The notes below the pieces were generated by a model. The model did no database searches. It was not told the origin of the DNA and saw only the letters and a list, made by a program, of their open reading frames with translations. A stretch of DNA of 64,000 bases, taken from Candidatus Enterococcus testudinis (GTDB lineage Bacteria; Bacillota; Bacilli; Lactobacillales; Enterococcaceae). Of the stretch, positions 1-8,235 are shown in pieces (position 1 is the stretch's first letter; every line of letters starts with the position of its first letter). Position numbers and translations under genes: made by a program. The stretch is from positions 1,208,627-1,272,626 of the forward strand of contig NZ_NGKU01000001.1 of the NCBI RefSeq assembly GCF_002140915.1, in the 5' to 3' direction.

Positions 1-484
1 TCTTGCCCGAATCGATGATCGTCTGATTCATGGTCAAGTCGCCACAGCATGGTCGAAATTGACCGGTATCAACCGAATCATCGTGGTCAGTGATGAAGTA
101 GCCAATGATCAACTGCGTAAATTTCTTTTGAAAGAAGCTGCACCGCCAGGAATCAAATCGAATGTCGTAACGGTAGCGAAAATGCTTGAGGTAGCACATA
201 ACACATTATTTAATACCCAAAAAGTCATGTTATTATTTACTAACCCTCAAGATGTCGTGACCCTCGTCAAAGGTGGGATTCCGATTCGCTCTGTGAATAT
301 AGGCGGGATGAGTTTTTCAATGGGAAAACGGATGATCACGAACTTTGTTTCTGTCAATGACCAAGATCTTGACGCTTTGCTTTATTTACAAGCGCAAGGC
401 ATTGAAGTCGAGATTCGCAAAGTTCCAGCTGATCGAAAAATATATTTGAAGGATATTTTGGAAAAGGAAGGTAGTCACTCTTAA
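1..484 (+). CDS. PTS mannose-family EIIB component (5' end outside window)
   Basis: The frame is open from base 2 and begins inside the EIIB signature LARIDDRLIHGQV, whose His is the phosphorylated residue of mannose/sorbose-type IIB proteins. The protein continues through the usual IIB fold (RIIVVSD, AAPPG) to a stop at 482-484. It transfers phosphate from EIIA to the incoming sugar on the cytoplasmic face. It closely resembles the IIB half of the next gene, so the operon carries two IIB modules. Whether this is a stand-alone IIB or the end of another IIAB cannot be told because the start lies to the left. Confidence 0.93.
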   Translation, partial: LARIDDRLIHGQVATAWSKLTGINRIIVVSDEVANDQLRKFLLKEAAPPGIKSNVVTVAKMLEVAHNTLFNTQKVMLLFTNPQDVVTLVKGGIPIRSVNIGGMSFSMGKRMITNFVSVNDQDLDALLYLQAQGIEVEIRKVPADRKIYLKDILEKEGSHS

Positions 485-552
485 TTTTTCGTCGTTGTTT
501 TTTCTTTCATATTCGTGTCACAATTTTCAATTTTGAAATAGGAGGTAAAAAG

Positions 553-1545
553 ATGGTAGGAATTATCCTAGCAAGTCATGGAGAATTTGCAAACGGCATT
601 TTGCAATCCGGTTCAATGATTTTCGGCGAACAAGAAAATGTTAAAGCTGTAACATTGATGCCAAGTGAAGGACCAGATGACATCAAAGCAAAAATGCAAG
701 AAGCAATCGCTACATTTGACGACCAAGAAGAAGTACTTTTCTTAGTTGACTTATGGGGTGGCACACCATTCAACCAAGCCAACAGTTTGTTTGAAGACCA
801 CAAAGATACTTGGGCAATCGTGGCAGGTATGAATTTACCAATGGTGATCGAAGCTTACGCATCACGTTTTTCAATGAATAAAGCGCATGAAATTGCTGCG
901 CATATCGTTGAAACAGCCAAAGAAGGGGTCAAGGTCAAACCTGAAGCGCTAGAACCTGCAGAAGCTGCAGCACCAAAAGCGGTACAAGACGACCAACCAA
1001 AAGGATCACTTCCTCCTGGCACTGTTCTAGGTGACGGCAAAGTCAAAATCGTATTGGCACGTGTCGACTCTCGATTATTGCATGGTCAAGTGGCAACCGC
1101 TTGGACAAAATCAGTCAATCCTTCACGGATCATCGTTGTATCTGATGCAGTTGCAAAAGATGATTTGCGCAAGAAATTGATTGAACAAGCAGCGCCTCCT
1201 GGCGTGAAAGCAAACGTGATTCCGGTAGATAAAATGATTGAAGTTTCTAAAGACCCTCGTTTTGGGAATACAAAAGCTTTGCTATTGTTTGAAAATCCGG
1301 AAGATGTTCTTCGTGCAGTCGAAGGCGGCGTTGATATTCAAGAAGTCAATGTTGGTTCAATGGCGCACTCTGTCGGTAAAGTTGTTGTAAGTAAAGTATT
1401 GTCAATGGGAACTGAAGATGTTGCTACATTTGAAGAACTTAAAAATCGCGGCATTAAATTCGATGTACGTAAAGTACCGAATGATTCACGCGACAACATG
1501 GACGAAATCTTACGCAAAGCAAAAAATGAGTTAGCAAACAAATAG
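553..1545 (+). CDS. manX: PTS mannose-family EIIAB fusion
   Basis: 330 aa with an EIIA domain (about 1-130, phosphorylated His9 in ILASHGE), an Ala/Pro/Glu-rich linker (about 130-160) and an EIIB domain (about 163-330, His177 in SRLLHGQV). It relays phosphate from HPr to glucose/mannose imported by the IIC-IID pair encoded just downstream. AGGAGG lies at 541-546. The domain order is the standard ManX/ManL arrangement. Symbols differ among lactic bacteria (manL, ptnAB, mptAB); manX is used generically. Confidence 0.95.
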   Translation: MVGIILASHGEFANGILQSGSMIFGEQENVKAVTLMPSEGPDDIKAKMQEAIATFDDQEEVLFLVDLWGGTPFNQANSLFEDHKDTWAIVAGMNLPMVIEAYASRFSMNKAHEIAAHIVETAKEGVKVKPEALEPAEAAAPKAVQDDQPKGSLPPGTVLGDGKVKIVLARVDSRLLHGQVATAWTKSVNPSRIIVVSDAVAKDDLRKKLIEQAAPPGVKANVIPVDKMIEVSKDPRFGNTKALLLFENPEDVLRAVEGGVDIQEVNVGSMAHSVGKVVVSKVLSMGTEDVATFEELKNRGIKFDVRKVPNDSRDNMDEILRKAKNELANK

Positions 1546-1575
1546 AATTGTATTCAACTAAATAGGAGGTCTATC

Positions 1576-2379
1576 ATGACTATTATATCTATGGTATTAG
1601 TAGTACTCGTTGCCTTTTTAGCTGGTATGGAAGGAATCTTGGATGAATTCCAATTCCACCAACCACTAGTAGCTTGTACATTGATCGGTTTAGTGACCGG
1701 TAACTTGGAAGCATGTATTATCCTAGGTGGATCATTGCAAATGATCGCTTTGGGCTGGGCGAATATTGGTGCCGCTGTTGCACCGGATGCTGCATTGGCA
1801 TCTGTGGCATCTGCAATTATTTTGGTATTAGGCGGACAAGGCACAAATGGTGTTGATACAGCGATTGCTGTTGCGATTCCTTTGGCAGTAGCTGGTTTGT
1901 TCTTAACAATGATCGTTCGTACTTTGGCTGTGCCAATCGTTCACTTTATGGATGCTGCAGCTGAAGAAGGCAATATTCGTAAAATCGAAATGTGGCATAT
2001 TGCTGCTGTTGCAATGCAAGGGGTACGTATCGCGATTCCTGCTGCAGCATTGTTAGCAATCCCTGCTGCCACAGTACAAACTTTCCTAGAATCTATGCCT
2101 GCATGGTTAACAGATGGTATGGCTATCGGTGGTGGTATGGTCGTTGCCGTAGGTTATGCAATGGTTATCAACATGATGGCAACTCGCGAAGTATGGCCAT
2201 TCTTCATTATTGGTTTTGTGATTGCGGCAATCTCTGAATTAACATTGATCGCAATCGGTGCATTGGCAGTAGCTATTGCATTGATCTACTTGAACGTAAC
2301 CAAAATGGGTGGATCATCAAATGGAGGCGGCGGCGGAAACACTGGCGACCCTCTAGGCGATATCTTGAATGACTATTAG
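1576..2379 (+). CDS. manY: PTS mannose-family EIIC permease
   Basis: 267 aa, strongly hydrophobic throughout, beginning with the family-typical IISMVLVVLVAFLAGMEGILD and ending in a Gly/Ser-rich tail (SSNGGGGGN). It forms the sugar-translocating membrane channel with IID. AGGAGG at 1563-1568 gives an 8-nt spacing to the ATG. It follows the IIAB gene by 30 nt and precedes IID by 20 nt, so one transcript is expected. Confidence 0.95.
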   Translation: MTIISMVLVVLVAFLAGMEGILDEFQFHQPLVACTLIGLVTGNLEACIILGGSLQMIALGWANIGAAVAPDAALASVASAIILVLGGQGTNGVDTAIAVAIPLAVAGLFLTMIVRTLAVPIVHFMDAAAEEGNIRKIEMWHIAAVAMQGVRIAIPAAALLAIPAATVQTFLESMPAWLTDGMAIGGGMVVAVGYAMVINMMATREVWPFFIIGFVIAAISELTLIAIGALAVAIALIYLNVTKMGGSSNGGGGGNTGDPLGDILNDY

Positions 2380-2399
2380 AATCGAAGGAGGAGAAAAAA

Positions 2400-3311
2400 A
2401 TGGCAGAAAAAATTCAATTAAATAAAAAAGATCGTTTAGCCGTAGCATGGCGCTCTACCTTCATTCAAGGTTCATGGAACTATGAACGTATGCAAAATGG
2501 TGGTTGGGCATTCTCAATGATTCCAGCAATCAAAAAATTATACAAGACAAAAGAAGACCGTGCCGCTGCGTTAAAACGTCACTTGGAATTCTTTAACACA
2601 CATCCATATATTGCATCACCTATTTTAGGTGTAACATTGGCTTTGGAAGAAGAACGTGCCAATGGTGCGCCCGTTGACGATGTAGCGATCCAAGGGGTAA
2701 AAGTGGGTATGATGGGTCCTTTAGCCGGTGTTGGTGACCCAGTATTCTGGTTTACAGTTCGTCCGATGTTAGGTGCATTAGGTGCTTCTCTTGCTTTAGG
2801 CGGAAACATCTTAGGCCCAATCATCTTCTTCTTGGCATGGAATATCATTCGTTGGGCATTTATGTGGTACACACAAGAATTCGGCTACCGTGCTGGTTCT
2901 AAAATCACTGATGACCTTTCAGGTGGTCTATTGCAAGACGTGACCAAAGGTGCGTCAATCTTAGGGATGTTCGTATTAGGTTCTCTTGTGCAACGCTGGG
3001 TATCTGTATCATTTGCGCCAGTCGTTTCAAGTGTACCGTTAGATGAAGGTGCTTATATCGATTGGGCTAACCTTCCAGCAGGTTCAGAAGGTGTGAAAAC
3101 AGCGTTTGAACAAGTCGCTCAAGGTCGTGCATTGTCAGATGTGAAAGTAACAACCTTGCAAAATAACTTGGATCAATTGATTCCTGGTTTGGCTGCATTG
3201 TTATTGACACTTCTATGCATGTGGTTATTGAAGAAAAAAGTTTCTCCAATCATCATCATCATCGGCTTATTCTTAGTCGGTATTGGTGGACACTTGATCG
3301 GATTGTTATAA
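2400..3311 (+). CDS. manZ: PTS mannose-family EIID permease
   Basis: 303 aa IID protein with the soluble N-terminal part (FIQGSWNYERMQNGGWAFSMIPAIKKL) and C-terminal membrane segments (AALLLTLLCMWLLKKK, PIIIIIGLFLVGIGGHLIGLL). It completes the mannose/glucose transporter with IIC. In related bacteria this IIC-IID complex is also the receptor for class IIa bacteriocins (family knowledge). A strong terminator follows directly. Confidence 0.95.
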   Translation: MAEKIQLNKKDRLAVAWRSTFIQGSWNYERMQNGGWAFSMIPAIKKLYKTKEDRAAALKRHLEFFNTHPYIASPILGVTLALEEERANGAPVDDVAIQGVKVGMMGPLAGVGDPVFWFTVRPMLGALGASLALGGNILGPIIFFLAWNIIRWAFMWYTQEFGYRAGSKITDDLSGGLLQDVTKGASILGMFVLGSLVQRWVSVSFAPVVSSVPLDEGAYIDWANLPAGSEGVKTAFEQVAQGRALSDVKVTTLQNNLDQLIPGLAALLLTLLCMWLLKKKVSPIIIIIGLFLVGIGGHLIGLL

Positions 3312-3324
3312 TCTTTTCAAAACG

Positions 3325-3356
3325 AAGTGCTTGGGGTGACCCAAGCACTTTTTTAC
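3325..3356 (+). terminator. Terminator of the mannose PTS operon
   Basis: Eleven-bp perfect stem (3325-3335 with 3340-3350), GTGA loop, then six T residues. It sits 13 nt after the IID stop and separates manXYZ from manO. Confidence 0.9.
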
Positions 3357-3421
3357 ATAGTCGCCAAAATACGTAAAAACACGTATAATATAGCAAAAGA
3401 CAGAAATGGAGCTTATCAAAG

Positions 3422-3787
3422 ATGGTACAATCCCTGAATACAAAAGTTGATTTGACTATTGATGCCACCTCGTTTTTAGGTATCAATGAATATGGCAAAA
3501 TCATGATCGGCGACAATGCCTTTGAGTTTTATAATGATCGTGATAAACGGAAGTTTGTTCAGATTCCTTGGGAAGATGTGGACTATGTGATCGCATCTGT
3601 CATGTTCAAAGGCCGTTGGATTCCTCGGTATGCGGTAAAAACCAAGAAAAATGGCACCTACACATTTTCATCAAAAGAACCAAAAAAAGTGCTGCGTGCG
3701 ATTCGTGAATATGTGGATCCTGATCATATGGTTCATTCGCTAGGCTTTTTCGATGTACTGAAACGTTCATTTTCACGCAGAAAATAA
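3422..3787 (+). CDS. manO: ManO-like DUF956 protein
   Basis: 121 aa protein of the DUF956 family, which is found almost only behind mannose PTS operons and is thought to regulate them. Typical features are the short beta-rich core (GKIMIGDNAFEFYND), the WEDVDYVIASV stretch and a basic C-terminus (SFSRRK). No membrane segment or signal peptide. It lies after the manZ terminator, so it is read through or has its own promoter (TATAAT at 3384-3389 without a clear -35). The molecular function is not established. Confidence 0.88.
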   Translation: MVQSLNTKVDLTIDATSFLGINEYGKIMIGDNAFEFYNDRDKRKFVQIPWEDVDYVIASVMFKGRWIPRYAVKTKKNGTYTFSSKEPKKVLRAIREYVDPDHMVHSLGFFDVLKRSFSRRK

Positions 3788-3861
3788 CAAGTAAGCATAT
3801 TTTTTTCCAAAGACGTCTGCCTGTGTTAGGCTAGAATAAAGTAAACAAAGGAGGCGTTACG

Positions 3862-4101
3862 ATGCATTTTCTATGGACATTGATCGTAGGTGCAATCATT
3901 GGTTCAGTAGGTGGCGCGATCGCCGGCGAAAAGCGTGGCTGTATTTTTGATATTGTAGCTGGATTGATCGGCGCATCGATTGGTCAAGCATTATTTGGTA
4001 CGTGGGGCCCACAAGTGGCTGATATGGCGATCGTACCAGCGATTATTGGTGCAGTCATCTTCGTCGCAGTAGTGACATTTTTCTTCGGGCGAAAAAAATA
4101 A
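3862..4101 (+). CDS. GlsB/YeaQ/YmgE family small membrane protein
   Basis: 79 aa of mostly hydrophobic, Gly-rich sequence with three membrane segments (about 3-22, 29-48, 56-75) and the family motif GAIIGSVGGAIAGEKRGCIFDIVAGLIGASIG. These 'transglycosylase-associated' proteins (GlsB partner of Gls24 in enterococci) are stress-associated inner-membrane proteins of unknown biochemical role. RBS AGGAGG at 3850-3855. It stands alone, upstream of the ECF sigma gene but separated from it by a terminator. Confidence 0.9.
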   Translation: MHFLWTLIVGAIIGSVGGAIAGEKRGCIFDIVAGLIGASIGQALFGTWGPQVADMAIVPAIIGAVIFVAVVTFFFGRKK

Positions 4102-4107
4102 AATACG

Positions 4108-4121
4108 TTGACACGTGTCAA
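4108..4121. repeat. 14-bp perfect palindrome
   Basis: TTGACACGTGTCAA is self-complementary over all 14 bases and lies between the stop of the GlsB-type gene and its terminator. It could be an operator, or chance. Nothing else in the window repeats it as far as I can see. Confidence 0.5.
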
Positions 4122-4129
4122 ATTTGGCA

Positions 4130-4161
4130 GCATTTTATCTTTCGGGATAAAATGCTTTTTT
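4130..4161 (+). terminator. Terminator after GlsB-type gene
   Basis: Ten-bp perfect stem GCATTTTATC (4130-4139) with GATAAAATGC (4146-4155), six-base loop, then TTTTTT. Confidence 0.88.
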
Positions 4162-4163
4162 GT

Positions 4164-4190
4164 TGTGACTTTTTTGTACTTGGCACGTAT
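4164..4190 (+). promoter_or_regulatory. Candidate ECF-type promoter of the sigma gene
   Basis: TGTGAC (4164-4169), exactly 16 nt, then CGTAT (4186-4190). This resembles the TGAAAC-N16-CGTA layout used by many extracytoplasmic-function sigma factors, and lies directly upstream of one. It fits autoregulation; this is inference from spacing and sequence. Confidence 0.5.
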
Positions 4191-4219
4191 AGTAAGTGTA
4201 AAAGGGGAGGGGCTTGAAG

Positions 4220-4726
4220 GTGAAAATGGATTTGTTGGAGAACATGTATCATTTGTATGGGAAAGAATGCTATTTGTATGCGTTCTACTTTACCAAAAAT
4301 ACCATGCAAGCGGAAGACTTGGTCAGCCAAGCATACCTCGCGATACTAGACGCCCTTCCTTTTTTACAAGAAGAACAAATCAAGTATTACTTATTCAAAA
4401 CAATCAAAAATGGGTTTATCGATGGCCAGCGTAAGGAAAAGAATCATCAAAAATGGCGCCGTTCAGCATGGCATCATACGAAACAAGATGCATTCAATAC
4501 CCCGTTGACGCATGTGATCAAAGAAGAAGAACGTAGAACATTGTATCGATCGATCGATCGTTTGCCAGAGGATACCCGAGAAGTGATTCTGCTTTTTTAT
4601 TTTATGGAATTGTCTATCGATGAGATTGCCAAATATAAAGAATGGACCTATACCCAAACGAAGAATCGCTTGTATCGCGGTCGTTTATTATTAAAGGAGG
4701 ATATCATACATGAAAGAACCATTTGA
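4220..4726 (+). CDS. ECF-type RNA polymerase sigma factor
   Basis: About 168 aa. Region 2 is near the N-terminus (YAFYFTKNTMQAEDLVSQAYLAILDALP) and region 4 near the C-terminus (LPEDTREVILLFYFMELSIDEIAKYKEWTYTQTKNRLYRGRLLLKE). It redirects RNA polymerase to stress promoters when released by its anti-sigma partner. The start is uncertain: GTG at 4220 sits 7 nt after GGAGGGG (4206-4212), while TTG at 4214 and ATG at 4226 are in the same frame. It overlaps the anti-sigma gene by 17 nt, indicating translational coupling. Confidence 0.88.
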   Translation: MKMDLLENMYHLYGKECYLYAFYFTKNTMQAEDLVSQAYLAILDALPFLQEEQIKYYLFKTIKNGFIDGQRKEKNHQKWRRSAWHHTKQDAFNTPLTHVIKEEERRTLYRSIDRLPEDTREVILLFYFMELSIDEIAKYKEWTYTQTKNRLYRGRLLLKEDIIHERTI

Positions 4727-5753
4727 TTTTCAAAAAGTGCAGCAACAAGTGAAAAAACAGCAAATGCGTCGGAACATATGGCTGGTATGTATGGCCGCGC
4801 TGATGTCATTAATGATTATTTGGGGCGCGCCTAAACTTATAGATTCTTTTTTCTATAACCCTAAGAGCGAGAGTCAATTAACTAGCTTAGACAGCTATAT
4901 TGTCAATCGCCAAATCAACAATGAATTAACAACTCAAAATCAGTTTCTCAGTCGATATGAAATTAAGGCCCAAGGATATGGGAATTATACAATCACTGAG
5001 ATTTACAGAAACCTAGCGCAAACGCAAACCAATACGAAAACCTATGAAGTCAAGCAAAATCAAATCCAAGAGAATCAACTTTCTCTACCAGAAGTGACAG
5101 ATTATTTATTTGATCAACGGTTTCACGATGCCTCATCTGATATGTTCACTGATAGTGCGTTATACAAAGATTTACTTTTAGAAAAAGTCAAAGGATTACC
5201 GAAAAGTACGGAAATCATCGCGACGGTCATTTTTGATGAAGACATGACTTTAGATGATTTGGCAGAATGGCAAACGTATCACTTAAGTGAGGGAGAAGTC
5301 CTATGGACGGCAGTCCGCAGCACTGTACCGACGAGTGATCAGGACTATCAGCCATTAGGGTTTGCCAATGCCTATGTTGGCGTCCTGCCTAGTCAAGAAG
5401 ACTTTGACCAGGCTTTTCTGGAAAAATACCCTTTTCTTACCCATTTCCATAGCACAGATGCACAACAAGTAGCGTATTCAGAGTCAGCGCAGCAAGCTGC
5501 CCATTTTACCTCTATGTTGCAGTACTTGCAGACGCAAACAGATTTCTTAGCCCTTGAACCAGAATATGGTCGAAAAATCGTATCTTCTGACCAAATCAAT
5601 GACACGCTGGATTATGTAGGCAATAATGGCGTTACAACGTATGGGGTCTCTATCCGTACGAATGTAGATGAATTGACTGCGTTACTAAAAACAGGAGAAG
5701 ATGTTTTAGCCGTTAGAGTAGTAGAAACAACACTGTTTCATTTATTTCAATGA
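4710..5753 (+). CDS. Membrane anti-sigma factor (sigma-regulator type)
   Basis: 347 aa: a short basic cytoplasmic N-terminus (QQQVKKQQMRRN), one membrane helix about residues 24-41 (IWLVCMAALMSLMIIWGAP), then a large extracytoplasmic domain. Layout and position match the anti-sigma proteins with Sigma_reg_N/Sigma_reg_C domains. It should hold the preceding ECF factor at the membrane until an envelope signal. RBS AAAGGAGG lies at about 4694-4701 within the sigma gene. The extracellular signal cannot be inferred. Assignment rests mainly on topology and overlap with the sigma gene. Confidence 0.8.
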   Translation: MKEPFDFQKVQQQVKKQQMRRNIWLVCMAALMSLMIIWGAPKLIDSFFYNPKSESQLTSLDSYIVNRQINNELTTQNQFLSRYEIKAQGYGNYTITEIYRNLAQTQTNTKTYEVKQNQIQENQLSLPEVTDYLFDQRFHDASSDMFTDSALYKDLLLEKVKGLPKSTEIIATVIFDEDMTLDDLAEWQTYHLSEGEVLWTAVRSTVPTSDQDYQPLGFANAYVGVLPSQEDFDQAFLEKYPFLTHFHSTDAQQVAYSESAQQAAHFTSMLQYLQTQTDFLALEPEYGRKIVSSDQINDTLDYVGNNGVTTYGVSIRTNVDELTALLKTGEDVLAVRVVETTLFHLFQ

Positions 5754-5838
5754 AGGATAATTAGGTAGCATGCAAGAATACACAAATGAGTTTTTTTTCA
5801 GAAAACATTTTCCATTCTTTCCGCTTTTTCCTGAAGTT

Positions 5839-5847
5839 TGCTATAAT
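5839..5847 (+). promoter_or_regulatory. Extended -10 promoter of the M24 peptidase gene
   Basis: TGCTATAAT, an extended -10 element, 36 nt upstream of the ATG at 5883. No good -35 is visible, as is common with TGnTATAAT promoters. Confidence 0.55.
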
Positions 5848-5882
5848 AAACAAGAAGCGTACAAGAAAGGTTGGAATATCAT

Positions 5883-6947
5883 ATGTTAAGAGTTGAAAAA
5901 TTAAGAGAAGCAATGCGGAAAGAATCAATCGATGGTTTTTTGATCACTAGTCCATATAACTTGCGTTACTTGACCAATTTTACTGGGACGACCGGTCTAG
6001 CAGTGATCACGTTAACGAAAGCCTTTTTTGTGACAGATTTCCGTTATACGGAACAAGCAGCGGCACAAGCTGTGGGATTTGAGATCGTTAAGAACAGCGG
6101 ACCGATCTTCGATGAAGTAGCTGCGATTTGCAAAAATGAAGATATCAATGTACTGGCCTTTGAAGAAAGCTCTGTAAGCTTCTCGGATTATTCTGTTCTT
6201 GAAGATTTGATTGATGAGTCTTCATTGGCACCTATTTCCGGCATGATCGAAAATCTGCGGGAAGTCAAAGATGAAACAGAAATTGCGTTGATCCAGCAAG
6301 CCTGTCATATTGCTGATCAAGGATTTGAACACATTCTAAAAATGGTGCGTCCTGGTATGACAGAAATCGAAGTAGCCAATCAGTTAGATTTCTTTATGCG
6401 TTCATTGGGCGCAACGAGTGTCTCATTTGATACGATCGTTGCTAGTGGATTGCGTTCAGCAATGCCCCATGGTGTAGCCAGTGAAAAAGTCATTGAACAA
6501 GGAGACTTGATCACGCTTGATTTCGGTTGTTACTATCAAGGTTATGTCTCTGATATGACGAGAACCTTTGCTGTTGGTTATCCAGGTGACAAATTAAAAG
6601 ATATCTACAAAATCGTTCTAGAAGCGCAAGAGAAAGTTTTGGCTGCAGCTAAACCTGGCATGACAGGTATCGAGTTAGATGCTGTTGCGCGTGATCATAT
6701 TGCTTCTTACGGATACGGCGAAGCCTTTGGTCATTCAACTGGCCATGGCATCGGTTTAGAGATCCATGAAGGGCCAAACGTATCCTTTAGAGCGGACAAA
6801 CCTTTTGTTACAGGCAATGTCATCACAGATGAACCAGGTATTTACTTGCCAGGTATTGGTGGTGTCCGGATCGAGGATGACTTGCTGATCACTGAAACAG
6901 GCAACAAAGTATTGACCCATGCGCCAAAGGAATTGATCATCTTATAA
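5883..6947 (+). CDS. M24 Xaa-Pro peptidase
   Basis: 354 aa. N-terminal creatinase-like domain (about 1-125) and C-terminal pita-bread domain with the metal ligands: Asp in TLDFGCYYQGYVSDMTRT, His in GHSTGHGIGLEIHEGP, Glu in TDEPGIYLPGIGGVRIEDD. It removes N-terminal residues preceding proline in the cytoplasm. ATG 5883 is preferred because GAAAGGTTGG (5865-5874) sits 8 nt upstream; an in-frame TTG at 5871 overlaps that site. In Firmicutes this gene normally precedes efp, which is absent here. Confidence 0.93.
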   Translation: MLRVEKLREAMRKESIDGFLITSPYNLRYLTNFTGTTGLAVITLTKAFFVTDFRYTEQAAAQAVGFEIVKNSGPIFDEVAAICKNEDINVLAFEESSVSFSDYSVLEDLIDESSLAPISGMIENLREVKDETEIALIQQACHIADQGFEHILKMVRPGMTEIEVANQLDFFMRSLGATSVSFDTIVASGLRSAMPHGVASEKVIEQGDLITLDFGCYYQGYVSDMTRTFAVGYPGDKLKDIYKIVLEAQEKVLAAAKPGMTGIELDAVARDHIASYGYGEAFGHSTGHGIGLEIHEGPNVSFRADKPFVTGNVITDEPGIYLPGIGGVRIEDDLLITETGNKVLTHAPKELIIL

Positions 6948-7146
6948 TCCGACCCTCGTTCAAACAGGAAATTCGTTGAGAAAAGTGGGTTATTATAGAT
7001 TATCCGCTGAGAAAATGATAAACTAAAAACGAGAATAAACCTCTCTGCAAAACGCAGATGACGCGCACATCTCTTTTGTGATTCGAAATGCTGTGCAGCG
7101 TGGCGTTGCTCAAGTATGCAGATGTTCAAAAATGGAGGCAAAACAG

Positions 7147-7572
7147 ATGAATGAAGATAAAAATCTAGTCTTAGACGCTAGTCCTGAGTTAGGTGAAATC
7201 GTGATCGCACCTGAAGTCATTGAAATCATTATTGGGATCGCAGCGTCAAAAGTAGACGGTGTCTATGGCATGCGTGGCACATTCGCCAACAGTGTAACTG
7301 AACTTTTGGGCCGTGCAGCGCATGGCAAAGGCGTATACTTAACGATCGACGAAACGGGGATCAAAGTTGATTTATACAGCTACATGACTTACGGTGTGTC
7401 AGTGCCTAAAGTAGCGATGGAGATTCAAGAACGTGTGAAACAACAAGTCCTATTTATGACGGATGTGCAATTGACAGAAGTCAATGTCCATGTTGTTGCA
7501 GTTGTGCCAGAAAAAGTAGAATTACCAGATATCGAAGAATTATTCGGAAACGATGAGGAAGAAAATGAGTAA
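7147..7572 (+). CDS. Asp23/Gls24 family envelope stress protein (YqhY type)
   Basis: 141 aa with the family core GEIVIAPEVIEIIIGIAASKVDGVYGMRG and VYLTIDETGIKVDLYSYMTYGVSVPKVAMEIQERVKQQV, and an acidic C-terminus (LFGNDEEENE). No catalytic residues. YqhY-type members sit with fatty-acid or nusB genes and are thought to modulate envelope/lipid metabolism. GGAGG at 7134-7138 sets the ATG at 7147; the longer in-frame extension upstream has no ribosome site. It overlaps nusB. Confidence 0.92.
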   Translation: MNEDKNLVLDASPELGEIVIAPEVIEIIIGIAASKVDGVYGMRGTFANSVTELLGRAAHGKGVYLTIDETGIKVDLYSYMTYGVSVPKVAMEIQERVKQQVLFMTDVQLTEVNVHVVAVVPEKVELPDIEELFGNDEEENE

Positions 7573-8026
7573 AGAATTATCAAGACATGACATTCGGAAA
7601 ATGGCGCTACAAGCATTATTTCCGTTGGACTTTAATAAAGATTTAACCAAACAAGATGCAATCAGACACGCCATTGAACTAGAACATCATGAATTGGTCG
7701 ATGAAGAACAAGAACATTTCGTTCCTAAATATCTAGATCAATTAGTGGTAGGTGTTTGTCATTATAAAGAAGAGCTGGATAAAGTGATCCAAAGCCATTT
7801 AAAAGCGGGCTGGAAGATCCAACGTCTATCCAAAATGGATGTGACGATCTTACGCATCGCTTTATATGAAATGATCTATGTCGACAATGTACCAAACCGT
7901 GTTGCGCTAAACGAAGCAATCGAACTTGCCAAAACCTTTAGTGATGACCAATCACGTAAATTTGTGAATGGTATCTTATCAACGGTCAACCAAGAGTTGT
8001 CTGCTGAAGACAAAACGGAAGAATAA
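7565..8026 (+). CDS. nusB: Transcription antitermination factor NusB
   Basis: 153 aa all-helical NusB protein, recognised by RHDIRKMALQALFPLDF at the N-terminus and DVTILRIALYEMIYVDNVPNRVALNEAIELAKTFSDDQSRKFVNGILS at the C-terminus. With NusE (S10) it binds boxA RNA and prevents premature termination in rRNA operons. ATG 7565 is chosen because AGGAAG precedes it by 4-5 nt; an earlier in-frame ATG at 7553 lacks a site. The start lies inside the end of the Asp23 gene. Confidence 0.95.
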   Translation: MSKELSRHDIRKMALQALFPLDFNKDLTKQDAIRHAIELEHHELVDEEQEHFVPKYLDQLVVGVCHYKEELDKVIQSHLKAGWKIQRLSKMDVTILRIALYEMIYVDNVPNRVALNEAIELAKTFSDDQSRKFVNGILSTVNQELSAEDKTEE

Positions 8027-8034
8027 GACTGAAG

Positions 8035-8064
8035 CATCTTGATAGAGATATCAAGATGTTTTTT
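8035..8064 (+). terminator. Terminator after nusB
   Basis: Ten-bp perfect stem (8035-8044 with 8049-8058), GAGA tetraloop, TTTTTT tail. It ends the peptidase-Asp23-nusB unit before folD. Confidence 0.9.
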
Positions 8065-8235
8065 GCATAGCGAGAACGATCAATTGTTTAGAAACAAAAT
8101 TATAAAGCAATTACCGATGTTTTTCTTTTCAGAAAATGCTATGATAGATACCATAAAGCCTTCAGTGAATCAAGCTGTCGTCTTTCTTTGAAGTAAAATA
8201 AAATGGTGGTATATCAGGTTGGAGGAATTGTCAGA

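Noticed and set aside
4108..4434. A 108-residue ORF over the terminator and sigma gene start
   Set aside because: It runs through a strong terminator hairpin and overlaps the real sigma-factor frame; its translation has no family character and no ribosome site.
8066..8235. Riboswitch upstream of folD
   Set aside because: 170 AT-rich bases with a possible TATGAT -10 element but no conserved riboswitch core or terminator/antiterminator pair that I can recognise.
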